Source: Helicobacter sp. 13S00401-1 (GTDB taxonomy: Bacteria > Campylobacterota > Campylobacteria > Campylobacterales > Helicobacteraceae). From it: DNA of 64,000 nt. The stretch spans positions 124,001 to 188,000 of the forward strand of contig NZ_MLAR01000002.1 in assembly GCF_002272925.1 (NCBI RefSeq), written 5' to 3'. A program made the position numbers and the translations under genes. Positions within the stretch are counted from its first letter, which is position 1; each line of letters opens with the position of its first letter. The notes below the pieces were generated by a model. It made no database searches. It was not told the origin of the DNA and saw only the letters and a program-made list of their open reading frames with translations. Below are positions 8,311-15,740 of this stretch, one piece after another.

Positions 8311-9090
8311 ATGTTTGAAGACTTAAAACCCCACATACAAGACCTGCGCAAAAGGCTTATGATCTCAGCCTTAACGCTAGTAGTCACCTTTGTTATATGT
8401 TTTACTTTTTGGAAGCATATATTTGAGTGGGTAAAAGCACCAATAGCTGCAGCCTTTGCTTCAGGAGTGCATGGTAAACTAGTACAAATAGCCCCTGCAG
8501 AACTTATCTTTGTAGGTATAAAAGTAAGCTTTTTTGCAGCCCTTATCATTTCTATACCTATAATTTTTTGGCAGCTGTGGCTTTTTGTAGCACCAGGTCT
8601 TTATAAGCATGAAAAAAAGCTAGTGCTTCCTTTTGTGACCTTTGGGTCTATCATGTTTGCGTGTGGAGTTATCTTTTCTTACTATGTAGTTTTTCCTTTT
8701 ATCATTAAATACGTCTTAGCCTTTGGTAATGACATGGCAGATGCTAATATCTCAAGTAGTGAGTACGTGACGTTTTTTACGCGTTTCATCCTTGCCTTTG
8801 GTATAGGCTTTGAGCTACCAGTCCTTGCTTACTTCCTAGCAAAAGTAGGCCTTATAACTGATAAAACCGTAAGGCACTACTTTAGATACGCCATAGTAGT
8901 AATCTTCATAGTAGCAGCTGTTATAACCCCACCAGATGTTTTCTCTCAGCTACTTTTAGCCGTGCCTATGCTACTACTATATGGCTTTTCTTACATCATA
9001 GCCCTTATAGTAAACCCTGCTTCAAAACTTCCAAAAGAAGACGCTGAAGAAGACACTGAGGATAAAAAAGACACTGAAGGTAAAGAGTAA
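8311..9090 (+). CDS. tatC: Sec-independent protein translocase subunit TatC
   Basis: Polytopic receptor of the twin-arginine translocase. The 259 residues show six hydrophobic segments and the family signatures: an N-terminal MFEDLKPHIQDLRKRL that contacts the RR motif, the LF(V)APGLYKHEKK loop, and FGIGFELPVL followed by RHYFRYAIVVIFIVAAVITPPD. The C-terminal tail is Glu/Asp/Lys-rich (about 240-259). It lies 30 bases after tatB, and queA begins directly at its stop codon. tatA is encoded separately at 17.4 kb, the arrangement also remembered for H. pylori. Confidence 0.97.
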   Translation: MFEDLKPHIQDLRKRLMISALTLVVTFVICFTFWKHIFEWVKAPIAAAFASGVHGKLVQIAPAELIFVGIKVSFFAALIISIPIIFWQLWLFVAPGLYKHEKKLVLPFVTFGSIMFACGVIFSYYVVFPFIIKYVLAFGNDMADANISSSEYVTFFTRFILAFGIGFELPVLAYFLAKVGLITDKTVRHYFRYAIVVIFIVAAVITPPDVFSQLLLAVPMLLLYGFSYIIALIVNPASKLPKEDAEEDTEDKKDTEGKE

Positions 9091-10143
9091 GTGAAGCATA
9101 AGCATGGGGCAAGTCCCCTAGAGCTAAGCTCTTATGACTTTAGCTTAGATCCAAGCTTTATAGCACTAAGCCCACCTCTACAAAAAGAAGATTCTAAACT
9201 TTTAGTCTATGAAAGAACTAAAGATAAGGTAACACACACCACCTTTAAAAGCCTTTTTACATACTTACCTAAAGATCATCTTATAGTTATGAATGACACA
9301 AAAGTTATCAAAGCTAGATTCTATGGCTTCAAAAATGAAAAAAGATATGAGATATTTTTTCACAAAGAAAGTGGGCACAAAAATGGAGAAAGTATCTTTT
9401 TAGTTCAAATTAAAGGCAAGGTAAAAGAAGGTGATCTTATAGCCATACAAAAAGACTTATACGTAAAAGTTTTAAGGCTTTTAGATTCTGGCTTTAGGGA
9501 AGTAAGCTTTGTAAAGAATGCTAAAAGTTTAAAGCTAAGTGAAGTCTTAAAGCTTTTAGATGATATAGGTCTTATCCCCCTTCCTCCCTACATTAAAAGA
9601 GAGGCTAATGCTAAAGATGAGCTAGATTATCAAAGTGCTTTTGCTAAAAACTTAGGTTCAGTAGCAGCACCAACAGCTAGCCTTCACTTTTCAGACACTA
9701 TGCTTTCTTACTTAAAAAGCCACTATGAGTATCTTTTCTTAACACTTCATGTAGGTGCAGGCACTTTTCAACCAGTCCAAGTAGAAAATATCTTAGATCA
9801 TAAGATACATACAGAATCTTTTTTTATAGATGAGAAAAGTTTAACAAAGTTAAAAGAAAGCAAAAAGATACTTTGTATAGGGACTACTGCCCTAAGAACG
9901 GTTGAATACCTAGATGAGAAAAACTATGAACTTAGTAGTGGAGAGTGCGATATCTTTTTACATCCTTTAAATCCACCTAAAAAAGCAACCTCACTCCTAA
10001 CTAACTTTCACCTTCCTAAATCAAGCCTTATAATGTTAGTAGCATCTATGATAGGTTTAGAAAAAACACTAGAGCTTTATGAGTTAGCAAAGACTAAAGA
10101 CTATAAGTTTTACTCTTATGGAGATGGGATGCTTATACTATGA
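9091..10143 (+). CDS. queA: S-adenosylmethionine:tRNA ribosyltransferase-isomerase QueA
   Basis: Converts 7-aminomethyl-7-deazaguanine at the wobble base of GUN tRNAs to epoxyqueuosine, using the ribosyl part of S-adenosylmethionine. The 350 residues contain the family blocks LIVMNDTKVIKARF (about 64-77), IGLIPLPPYIKR (about 159-170), SVAAPTASLHF (about 190-200), LHVGAGTFQPVQ (about 219-230) and TNFHLPKSSLIMLV near 304-317. The start is GTG, directly after the tatC stop, making this a tightly coupled tatBC-queA-rsmG run. The stop overlaps the rsmG start (ATGA). Confidence 0.96.
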   Translation: MKHKHGASPLELSSYDFSLDPSFIALSPPLQKEDSKLLVYERTKDKVTHTTFKSLFTYLPKDHLIVMNDTKVIKARFYGFKNEKRYEIFFHKESGHKNGESIFLVQIKGKVKEGDLIAIQKDLYVKVLRLLDSGFREVSFVKNAKSLKLSEVLKLLDDIGLIPLPPYIKREANAKDELDYQSAFAKNLGSVAAPTASLHFSDTMLSYLKSHYEYLFLTLHVGAGTFQPVQVENILDHKIHTESFFIDEKSLTKLKESKKILCIGTTALRTVEYLDEKNYELSSGECDIFLHPLNPPKKATSLLTNFHLPKSSLIMLVASMIGLEKTLELYELAKTKDYKFYSYGDGMLIL

Positions 10144-10673
10144 AGCTACTAAGTTACATAAAGCTACTTTTGGAGTGGAACAAAACACACAACCTAAGTG
10201 GGAATCTAAGCTTAGATGACTTAAAAAAACAAGTCTTAGCAAGTATATATCCACGCCATAAGCTAGCACCTTTTAAGACTTGCGTTGATATAGGATCTGG
10301 GGCAGGTTTACCAGCTGTACCTTTAGCCATAACTTTCCCTAAAAGTAAGTTTTATCTAGTTGAGCCTAGACTTAAAAGAGTAAGCTTTCTAAACTATATC
10401 AAGTTAAAACTTGGTTTAGATAATGTCTCTATCTTTCAAAAACGCATAGAAGAGTGTGAGTTTAAGGATATAGACCTAATCACATCGCGCGCTGTAGGTA
10501 GCTTAGAGCTTATCTTAGAACTAAGTAAGGATATAGCTTCAAAAGATACAAACTACTTACTTTATAAAAGTAAAGACTATGAGGTAAAAGACTTAAAAGC
10601 AAGCTTTGCTATCAAAAAGTGTGACTTTACTTATGTGTATTTTAACAAGTCTGCAAGGAGGATGGATGTTTAA
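10140..10673 (+). CDS. rsmG: 16S rRNA (guanine-N7)-methyltransferase RsmG
   Basis: Methylates N7 of G527 (E. coli numbering) in the 530 loop of 16S rRNA; loss gives low-level streptomycin resistance in other bacteria. The 177 residues carry WNKTHNLSG near 14-22, the SAM-binding loop DIGSGAGLPAVPLAI near 50-64, VEPRLKRVSFL and the catalytic-face segment ITSRAVGSL near 115-123. It is slightly shorter than the E. coli enzyme, as in H. pylori. Its start overlaps queA by four bases, and its 3' end overlaps the next small gene by eight. Confidence 0.94.
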   Translation: MKLLSYIKLLLEWNKTHNLSGNLSLDDLKKQVLASIYPRHKLAPFKTCVDIGSGAGLPAVPLAITFPKSKFYLVEPRLKRVSFLNYIKLKLGLDNVSIFQKRIEECEFKDIDLITSRAVGSLELILELSKDIASKDTNYLLYKSKDYEVKDLKASFAIKKCDFTYVYFNKSARRMDV

Positions 10674-10893
10674 AATTTTAGTTTTTATAGTGGTGATTAT
10701 AATTGTCATCTATATAGTCAAAAAATTCTCACAAGTCATTTCTTCTAGTACTAGCAAACCGCCTGCTAAGAAAGATGACTCTACTAAAATGATAGAGTGT
10801 GACTCATGTTCTACTTTTGTAAGCGAAAAAGAAACTAAAAAAGTTGGCGATAAGGTGCTTTGTAGTGAGTGTCGCAAGAAGTTAAAACACTAA
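10666..10893 (+). CDS. Small membrane protein with C-terminal zinc ribbon (PP0621-like)
   Basis: A 75-residue protein. I place the start at the ATG of MFKILVFIVV because a strong AAGGAGG lies just upstream and this coincides with the end of rsmG; a longer upstream reading has no ribosome-binding site. One N-terminal transmembrane helix (about 3-20) is followed by a short polar linker and a C-terminal CxxC...CxxC zinc-ribbon-like motif (ECDSC and CSEC). This matches small PP0621-type proteins of unknown function. It is translationally coupled to rsmG. Confidence 0.8.
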   Translation: MFKILVFIVVIIIVIYIVKKFSQVISSSTSKPPAKKDDSTKMIECDSCSTFVSEKETKKVGDKVLCSECRKKLKH

Positions 10894-10914
10894 AATAAGA
10901 TTATGGAGAGATAG

Positions 10915-11319
10915 ATGTTGATGTTTGGTTTTTATGATACTAATAGTCTTAGTTTTAAGTTTTGTGATGATTTAAAAGATATAAATTCCCTTCATATCCC
11001 CTTACTTAAGCCCGTGCAACATACTTTAGCAAAGTACTGCCAAGATAATGGCGTAGCTCATAGTCTTTATCTGAATAATTACTTTTTTGAAGGCAAAGAC
11101 ATAGCCCAAATCATAGCCCACATCAACTTAGGCGCTGAATATGTGCTTTGTGAGAATCCTGAAATTGCTAAGGCAATGCAAGATATAGTAGAAAAATATG
11201 TTTTAACTCTAAAAGTTTTAGTGCTAAGTGATGAAAAATCTTTAAACCCAGTAGTAAAAGAGTGCCTTAAAGCTAGCATAGATGGCATTATCAATAGAAC
11301 TTGCATCTTAGAATCTTAA
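10915..11319 (+). CDS. Conserved hypothetical protein
   Basis: A 134-residue soluble protein that I do not recognise. No signal peptide or transmembrane segment is visible. It has alternating hydrophobic strands and helices (YVLCENPEIAKAMQDIVEKY, LKVLVLSDEK, SIDGIINR), which suggests a small alpha/beta fold. The first ATG is preferred because GGAG sits six bases before it; a second ATG two codons later is possible. It lies between the PP0621-like gene and trmL, closely spaced, so is probably part of the tatBC-queA-rsmG-trmL transcript. Codon use looks like that of its neighbours, so I regard it as real. Confidence 0.7.
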   Translation: MLMFGFYDTNSLSFKFCDDLKDINSLHIPLLKPVQHTLAKYCQDNGVAHSLYLNNYFFEGKDIAQIIAHINLGAEYVLCENPEIAKAMQDIVEKYVLTLKVLVLSDEKSLNPVVKECLKASIDGIINRTCILES

Positions 11320-11330
11320 AGTAGCTAAAG

Positions 11331-11807
11331 ATGAGTCTTCATATAGTACTCCACTCCCCACAGATTCCACCTAATACTGGTAATATAGCAAGGCTTTGTA
11401 TAGCCTTAGATGCTACCTTGCATCTTATTAAGCCTCTAGGCTTTGATATAAGTAGCTCTAAAGTGAAGCGTTCAGGACTTGATTACTGGGATATCTTAAG
11501 GCTAGTTGTTCATGAAAACTTAGAATCTTTTTTAAGCCTTCCCTTGCAAACTTGCTTACACAAAGCACTAAGCTCTAAGGCTACTAAGCCCTATTACAAA
11601 GAAGAATACTCAAAGGCTAAAAATGAAGGCCAAGATGTCTATCTTCACTTTGGCTCTGAAGATAGAGGCTTTGAAGAAGACTTTTATAAAAGCTATCTAA
11701 GTAGAGAGCTTACAACTATACCTATGCATAAAAACTGCCGCTGTCTTAATCTATCAAATGCCGTAGCAGTAGTTGCCTATGACTACTATACTAAGATGCT
11801 AGGCTAG
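11331..11807 (+). CDS. trmL: tRNA (cytidine/uridine-2'-O)-methyltransferase TrmL
   Basis: SPOUT-class enzyme that 2'-O-methylates the wobble nucleotide 34 of tRNA-Leu isoacceptors. The 158 residues show the family's motifs: PQIPPNTGNIARLC near 10-23, the KPLGFD block near 35-40, LDYWD near 51-55, and the knotted SAM-binding C-terminus with LHFGSEDRGF near 101-110, IPMHKNCRCLNLSNAVAVVAYD near 127-148. It closes the plus-strand block and its stop codon lies inside a terminator hairpin. Confidence 0.95.
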   Translation: MSLHIVLHSPQIPPNTGNIARLCIALDATLHLIKPLGFDISSSKVKRSGLDYWDILRLVVHENLESFLSLPLQTCLHKALSSKATKPYYKEEYSKAKNEGQDVYLHFGSEDRGFEEDFYKSYLSRELTTIPMHKNCRCLNLSNAVAVVAYDYYTKMLG

Positions 11808-11824
11808 CACTTAGCATCTTTTAA
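11793..11824 (+). terminator. Rho-independent terminator of the tat-queA-trmL run
   Basis: A perfect 9-bp inverted repeat, AAGATGCTA (11793-11801) and TAGCATCTT (11812-11820), continues into TTTT. The trmL stop codon is inside the loop region, so the hairpin uses the last codons of the gene. Confidence 0.75.
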
Positions 11825-11873
11825 TGTTGTAGTTTTTTATATTGATATAAAAATAAGCAATCTAAACAAGAAC

Positions 11874-11891
11874 ATAGAATCTAGATTCTAT
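11874..11891. repeat. Palindromic AGAATCT element
   Basis: The sequence ATAGAATCTAGATTCTAT is a perfect 18-bp palindrome made of two head-to-head copies of the abundant heptamer. It lies about 70 bases after the trmL stop. With no loop it is a poor terminator, so a protein-binding or uptake-type role is as likely. Confidence 0.7.
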
Positions 11892-12195
11892 AAAACTATG
11901 ATGAAATAAGTAATAAGCCATGAACTATAAGTCACAAACCCACTTGCCCTACCCTTTAAAACTTAAAAAAAGCATCATCTAAAAACTAGCAAAAAGAAGT
12001 TTTATAACTTTAGTAAACATCCTTTCTTAAAAGTCAAGATCATCTTTTCTTATCCCCTTATTTGGGTGTTTAGAAGTTATATCAGTTTTGTATAGATTCT
12101 AAGAAAAAGAGATAAAAGTAAATAATTATTTCATTTTTAGTTTGATTTAATAAATTTTCTCTTTAAAAATTTTCACTTTAAGTTTCCTTTAATAC

Positions 12196-12210
12196 AAAAA
12201 AAAAAAAAAA
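12196..12210 (+). repeat. Homopolymeric A15 tract upstream of OMP gene
   Basis: Fifteen consecutive A residues, ending 59 bases before the first ATG of the outer-membrane protein. Runs of this length slip during replication. Similar A/T tracts near promoters of H. pylori adhesin genes change transcription by altering promoter spacing; the same role here is inference. Confidence 0.9.
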
Positions 12211-12269
12211 CAACTAGAATTTTCTCAATCACTAGTAATTAGTGGTGTTAAGTCAAGGAAAATAAAAGG

Positions 12270-13715
12270 ATGGATATGAAAAAAGTTACTAAACAAGCTT
12301 ATAAAAAAGCTAGCAATAAGGCCACTAGGATAATCCTAGCTACTACATTAATAGCTAGTTTTAGTTCTGTGGCGCTAGCTGCTGAAGGGCATAAAAGATT
12401 AAGGCATAGTGAAGCAAGATTAAGCTCTAGTAGTAATGACATAAGTGGAGTTAAGTTTTTACTAGGAGCAGGAGTAGGAACAGGACTAAGTGCACAAAGT
12501 GCTAATGGTGGCTTTACTATACTAGCTCCTAATGCAGGACTAGATGCTAAGTTAAAGTTAGGTACTGGAATCTTTACTACTACTAGAAGTAGTACTTTAG
12601 GATTACAAGCAACTATAGGAGTAGGAGTTAACTCTTTAGGAGCAACTTCAAGCTTTAATCCTCAGTATTCAGTTAACTTAGATTTTATACAAGCCTTTAA
12701 AGTAGGAAGTACAGGATTTGTAAAGCTAGGTTATATACTAGGAGCTGGAGTTACTATAAGAACTCATGATGGAAGTAATAGTGGTAAAGGTAACTTTAAT
12801 AGTGATAGTGTAGCTGGAGCTGCTGTAGCTAAGATAAGTGGGGTAGATTCAAATGCCATTGGTAGTAAAGTTAACTACACTCTACCTGATAGTGTTTACA
12901 CCATTTATACGCAAGATACTCCAAGCTATAGCAGTGCTATATCTTTTGCAAAACAAGCAATAAATGATTTAAATAGTGGGAATTATGCTGGTGCAAAAGC
13001 TGCAGCAGCTAATGCAAAAACAAATGCTGCAAGTTTTGCAACGCAGGTTAGGAATAATTTTAATATATCAAACTCTCTAAGTACTGCATCTCGTGATGGA
13101 AATAGTAGCAACTTACCTATAGATCTATCAGACACTGTAGATGCTGTCTACAACTATGTAAATGCTAAGGTTGATGACAAAACAGCCGCTTTAACCACAC
13201 AAGTAAATACTTTAACAAGCCAAGTAAGCACTCTTACAACTGAAAAGCAAGCTGCAGAACAAAAAGCTACAAACCTTCAAAATCAACTAACTACCTTACA
13301 AGCCACATCAGGTCAACCAACTGCTGATCAACTTAAAGCCTTACAAGATGCACAAGCAAAAGTTAATGAGCTAACTACACAACTAAGCACTACTACGAGT
13401 ACTCTAACTACAGCTCAAAATGATTTACAAAATACCCAAACCCAGCTAGATGCAGTAACCAAGCAGCTTAATGACATAAAAAGAAACAACCAAATAGCAG
13501 CTGCAAATCAAGCAAATCAGGAAGCACGTTTACGTGAAGCAAGTGCTAAGAATGTACCTTCTTTACTTCCTACACTTAAAGCTGGATTAGTGGCCTTTTT
13601 TGGAAAACATCAAGCAGTGTCTTTAGAGTATCAGTACTACTTTAGAAATACAGTTCAAGGTATAGCAAGTAGTGATATCTCACTTAACTATACATATTAC
13701 TTTGGAGGCAAATAA
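12270..13715 (+). CDS. Outer-membrane protein with a coiled-coil insertion
   Basis: A 481-residue secreted protein. The signal peptide covers about residues 1-37 (cut after VALA). Residues 58-165 are Gly-rich amphipathic strands typical of a beta-barrel (KFLLGAGVGTGL, STLGLQATIGVGVNSLG, GFVKLGYILGAGVTIR). Residues 220-425 are Ala/Gln/Thr-rich helices, with a heptad-like coiled coil from about 290 (KTAALTTQVNTLTSQVSTL onward). Barrel strands return at 432-481 and end in an aromatic C-terminus, LNYTYYFGGK. Helicobacter Hop/Hof-type porins also end in aromatic strands, but I recognise no named family. AAAGGA lies five bases before a second in-frame ATG at 12276, which may be the true start. An A15 tract upstream suggests variable expression. 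Confidence 0.85.
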   Translation: MDMKKVTKQAYKKASNKATRIILATTLIASFSSVALAAEGHKRLRHSEARLSSSSNDISGVKFLLGAGVGTGLSAQSANGGFTILAPNAGLDAKLKLGTGIFTTTRSSTLGLQATIGVGVNSLGATSSFNPQYSVNLDFIQAFKVGSTGFVKLGYILGAGVTIRTHDGSNSGKGNFNSDSVAGAAVAKISGVDSNAIGSKVNYTLPDSVYTIYTQDTPSYSSAISFAKQAINDLNSGNYAGAKAAAANAKTNAASFATQVRNNFNISNSLSTASRDGNSSNLPIDLSDTVDAVYNYVNAKVDDKTAALTTQVNTLTSQVSTLTTEKQAAEQKATNLQNQLTTLQATSGQPTADQLKALQDAQAKVNELTTQLSTTTSTLTTAQNDLQNTQTQLDAVTKQLNDIKRNNQIAAANQANQEARLREASAKNVPSLLPTLKAGLVAFFGKHQAVSLEYQYYFRNTVQGIASSDISLNYTYYFGGK

Positions 13716-13718
13716 GAA

Positions 13719-13820
13719 AGTAAGAGAGATAAGTTAAGAAAGCAAGCAAGCAAGATAAATTAAGAAAGATAACAAGAAAGGCAAGTAAGAGAGATAGCAA
13801 GAGAGGCAAATAAGAAAAGA
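13719..13820 (+). repeat. Purine-rich short direct repeats
   Basis: Starting at the OMP stop codon, the plus strand is almost only A and G with scattered T and C. AAGTAAGAGAGATA occurs twice, and AGCA is repeated three times in a row (13741-13752). Several in-frame TAA triplets rule out a continued reading frame. Confidence 0.65.
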
Positions 13821-14071
13821 TCTTATCTTTAGACTAAAGGAAGTGCATTTATAAGACTTGTACTAATAAGTTATAGCCTTCTTTATCTAGCACTACCTTT
13901 ATAGCCTTTACTAAGTAAAGCTTATAAGGATTTAGTGGGTATTAAAAATATATTTATTGGGTTTGGGTGGGTGGGATAAAAGTTTTATAGAAAACTAAAA
14001 GTAGCCATTTGTATGTTAAGGCTTACTTTTAAACTCTTAAAACTCTTTGCTTTTTTTAAGATCGCATAGGC

Positions 14072-14129
14072 CTAGTAACTCTTTAAGTCTTTATTAGTGA
14101 CAAAGACTTAGGGCTACTAGCCTTTTTTT
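14072..14129 (+). terminator. Strong composite hairpin followed by T7
   Basis: CTAGTA (14072-14077) pairs with TACTAG (14115-14120), and inside it TAAGTCTTT pairs with AAAGACTTA around a short loop. With one bulged C the stem extends into AGG/CCT. It is followed directly by a T run (14123-14129). This is a good Rho-independent terminator on the plus strand. It lies over 350 bases after the OMP gene, so either that transcript is long or an unannotated small RNA ends here. Confidence 0.65.
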
Positions 14130-14263
14130 AACGCATAAATTACTAGTAAATCTAACTACTTTATAGAATCTAAAATGCCCTTTTCTTCTAGAAAGATTTA
14201 TAAACTGTGACAAGGTATTTTGATATTTAAAAAAAAATATAAGTAGATAAAAAATATATATCC

Positions 14264-14285
14264 TTATAGAATCTAGATTCTATAA
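14264..14285. repeat. 22-bp AGAATCT palindrome
   Basis: A perfect 22-bp palindrome built on the core AGAATCTAGATTCT with TTATAG-type flanks. It is the longest of the head-to-head pairs of the abundant heptamer seen in the window, and lies between two convergent genes. Confidence 0.75.
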
Positions 14286-14395
14286 ATAAGTTAATGGCCT
14301 ATGTGTTTGGTAATAGTAAATTTACTAAGCCTTATTAGCACAAGGCACTAGTATAATGGAGTTTTAGATTCTATAAAAAGTGTTTAGTCTTAACA

Positions 14396-14809
14396 CTACA
14401 AGCCAAAGGCTTCCATCTCTAGTTTTATGCACTTATCTTCTACCACCACTATGCCCTCTTTTTCTAAAAGCATTTTGGCATCTTCATTTCTTATATCTAA
14501 CTGCATCCAAAAGCATTTAATCTTTACTTTATCTTGAAAGCTTAAAACCTCTCTAGCTATCTCAAGCACTGCTTCACTTTTTCTAAAAACTACTACTATC
14601 TGAAAAGTTTCACCAGCGTTCACTGCCTCACTTAAACTAGGATAAGACATCTTGCCTAGTATCTCTTGCTTTTTTGGATAGATAGGGATGATAGTAAATC
14701 CTCTATCTTGCAAGAAGCACCCTACCATATTAGAATCCTTGCTTGCATCTGGACTAAGGCCTACTATGGCTATACTTTTTACATCACTAACTATATCTTT
14801 TATGTTCAT
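14396..14809 (-). CDS. CoA-binding domain protein (YccU-like)
   Basis: A 137-residue single-domain Rossmann-fold protein. It resembles stand-alone CoA_binding proteins such as E. coli YccU: IAIVGLSPDASKDSNMVGCFLQDRGF near the N-terminus gives the nucleotide loop, followed by IIPIYPK, and a KCFWMQLDIRNE motif with the conserved Cys/Trp near residue 100. The family binds CoA, but its reaction is unknown. The start codon overlaps the stop of the upstream EamA exporter by four bases, so the two are co-translated. It is the last gene of the argS-side minus-strand operon. Confidence 0.85.
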   Translation of the reverse strand: MNIKDIVSDVKSIAIVGLSPDASKDSNMVGCFLQDRGFTIIPIYPKKQEILGKMSYPSLSEAVNAGETFQIVVVFRKSEAVLEIAREVLSFQDKVKIKCFWMQLDIRNEDAKMLLEKEGIVVVEDKCIKLEMEAFGL

Positions 14810-15729
14810 TTCATATCCTTTTTAAACTTCATAGCATTTAAATCTCTAAGCAGTGAAGGCATAGCTATCATAAGACCTGAGATTATGATTAGGGCTATGC
14901 CTATAGTTGTATAAGAGTTAGGCAGTGCATCTCCTAGTAAGATTCCAAAAAGTAAACTCCATAAGATTCTACTATAGTCTATAGGGCCAACTATACCCGC
15001 TGGAGCTGCCCTATAAGCCATGTTTAGCAAAAACTGTGCTATGGTGCCAGTTAGTCCCATAAAAATTATTAAGCTAGCACCTTTAAGGCTAGGTCTTAAA
15101 AACTCTGAAAAGTTCCCTAGTGGTAAAAACATCCCAAGTAGTCCTATCAAGCTAGCAGTTGCTCCAAAAGCTAAAACCACAGTTTGGCTTCTAAAGTAAG
15201 CCTTTAGTTTTCCTAGCGTCATAAAGCCAAGTGCTGAAAACATACCACTTATCACACCTGCAAAGATATTAATAGGATGTATACCACCAAACTTTGGATC
15301 TGAGATCATTACTATACCCACAAACCCTATAATAGTAGCGACAATCACTCCTATACCAAGGCGTTCTCTTAAAAACACAAGGCTAAAAAAGACTACATAG
15401 ATAGGTACGCTTTGCTGGAAGGCTATGGCTGTGCCTAGAGGGATAGTATAGATATTATAAAAGCCAGCAAGCATAGCTATGCCACCTATGATGGCACGAA
15501 AGGCAAGCATGGCCTTGCCACCTTTTTTAAAAACTGGCTTTGGTTTAGACTTACTAGTTGGGATAGACATCACGGCTATAGTAAAAAGCACCATGATAAA
15601 AGAGCGCCAAAAGACAGTCTCCATAGGAGAGACTTCATTACTCAAAAGTTTTACTGCTGCACTCATAAGTGCAAAAGACAAAGATGATAGAGCCATGAAA
15701 AAGATACCCTTAGAGGTAGTACTTATCAT
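14806..15729 (-). CDS. EamA/DMT-family transporter
   Basis: A 307-residue inner-membrane protein with ten hydrophobic segments arranged as two EamA repeats (about 8-140 and 150-290). The conserved Pro/Glu-containing ends of each repeat are visible (SVPIYVVFFSLVFLRERLG and PIDYSRILWSLLFGILLGDALP). RhaT/YedA-like drug-metabolite transporters of this kind mostly export amino acids or other small metabolites; the substrate cannot be told. It is 11 bases downstream of argS and overlaps the CoA-binding gene. Confidence 0.9.
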   Translation of the reverse strand: MISTTSKGIFFMALSSLSFALMSAAVKLLSNEVSPMETVFWRSFIMVLFTIAVMSIPTSKSKPKPVFKKGGKAMLAFRAIIGGIAMLAGFYNIYTIPLGTAIAFQQSVPIYVVFFSLVFLRERLGIGVIVATIIGFVGIVMISDPKFGGIHPINIFAGVISGMFSALGFMTLGKLKAYFRSQTVVLAFGATASLIGLLGMFLPLGNFSEFLRPSLKGASLIIFMGLTGTIAQFLLNMAYRAAPAGIVGPIDYSRILWSLLFGILLGDALPNSYTTIGIALIIISGLMIAMPSLLRDLNAMKFKKDMK

Positions 15730-15740
15730 TGCGTAAACTC

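Larger units (their letters stand above)
11821..12269. other. Gene-free upstream region of the outer-membrane protein
   Basis: About 450 AT-rich bases with no supported gene. They hold the 18-bp AGAATCT palindrome at 11874, another AGATTCT copy near 12100, and the 15-A tract at 12196. Several TATAAT-like hexamers exist, but none is decisive. The length and the A tract suggest the regulatory region of the following surface-protein gene. Confidence 0.6.
13716..14395. other. Gene-free region after the outer-membrane protein gene
   Basis: About 680 bases without a supported gene. From the start it holds: a purine-rich repeat tract to about 13820; a weak hairpin (AAAGAT/ATCTTT, 13816-13830); a GGGTTTGGGTGGGTGGGA stretch near 13960; a strong hairpin with T run at 14072; and, near the far end, AGATTCT elements including a long palindrome. 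It separates the outer-membrane protein from a convergent minus-strand operon, so part of it is 3' untranslated sequence of both. Confidence 0.6.

Noticed and set aside
14349-14356. TATAAT on the plus strand before the CoA-binding gene
   Set aside because: It faces the 3' end of a minus-strand gene with nothing downstream to transcribe; likely chance in AT-rich DNA.
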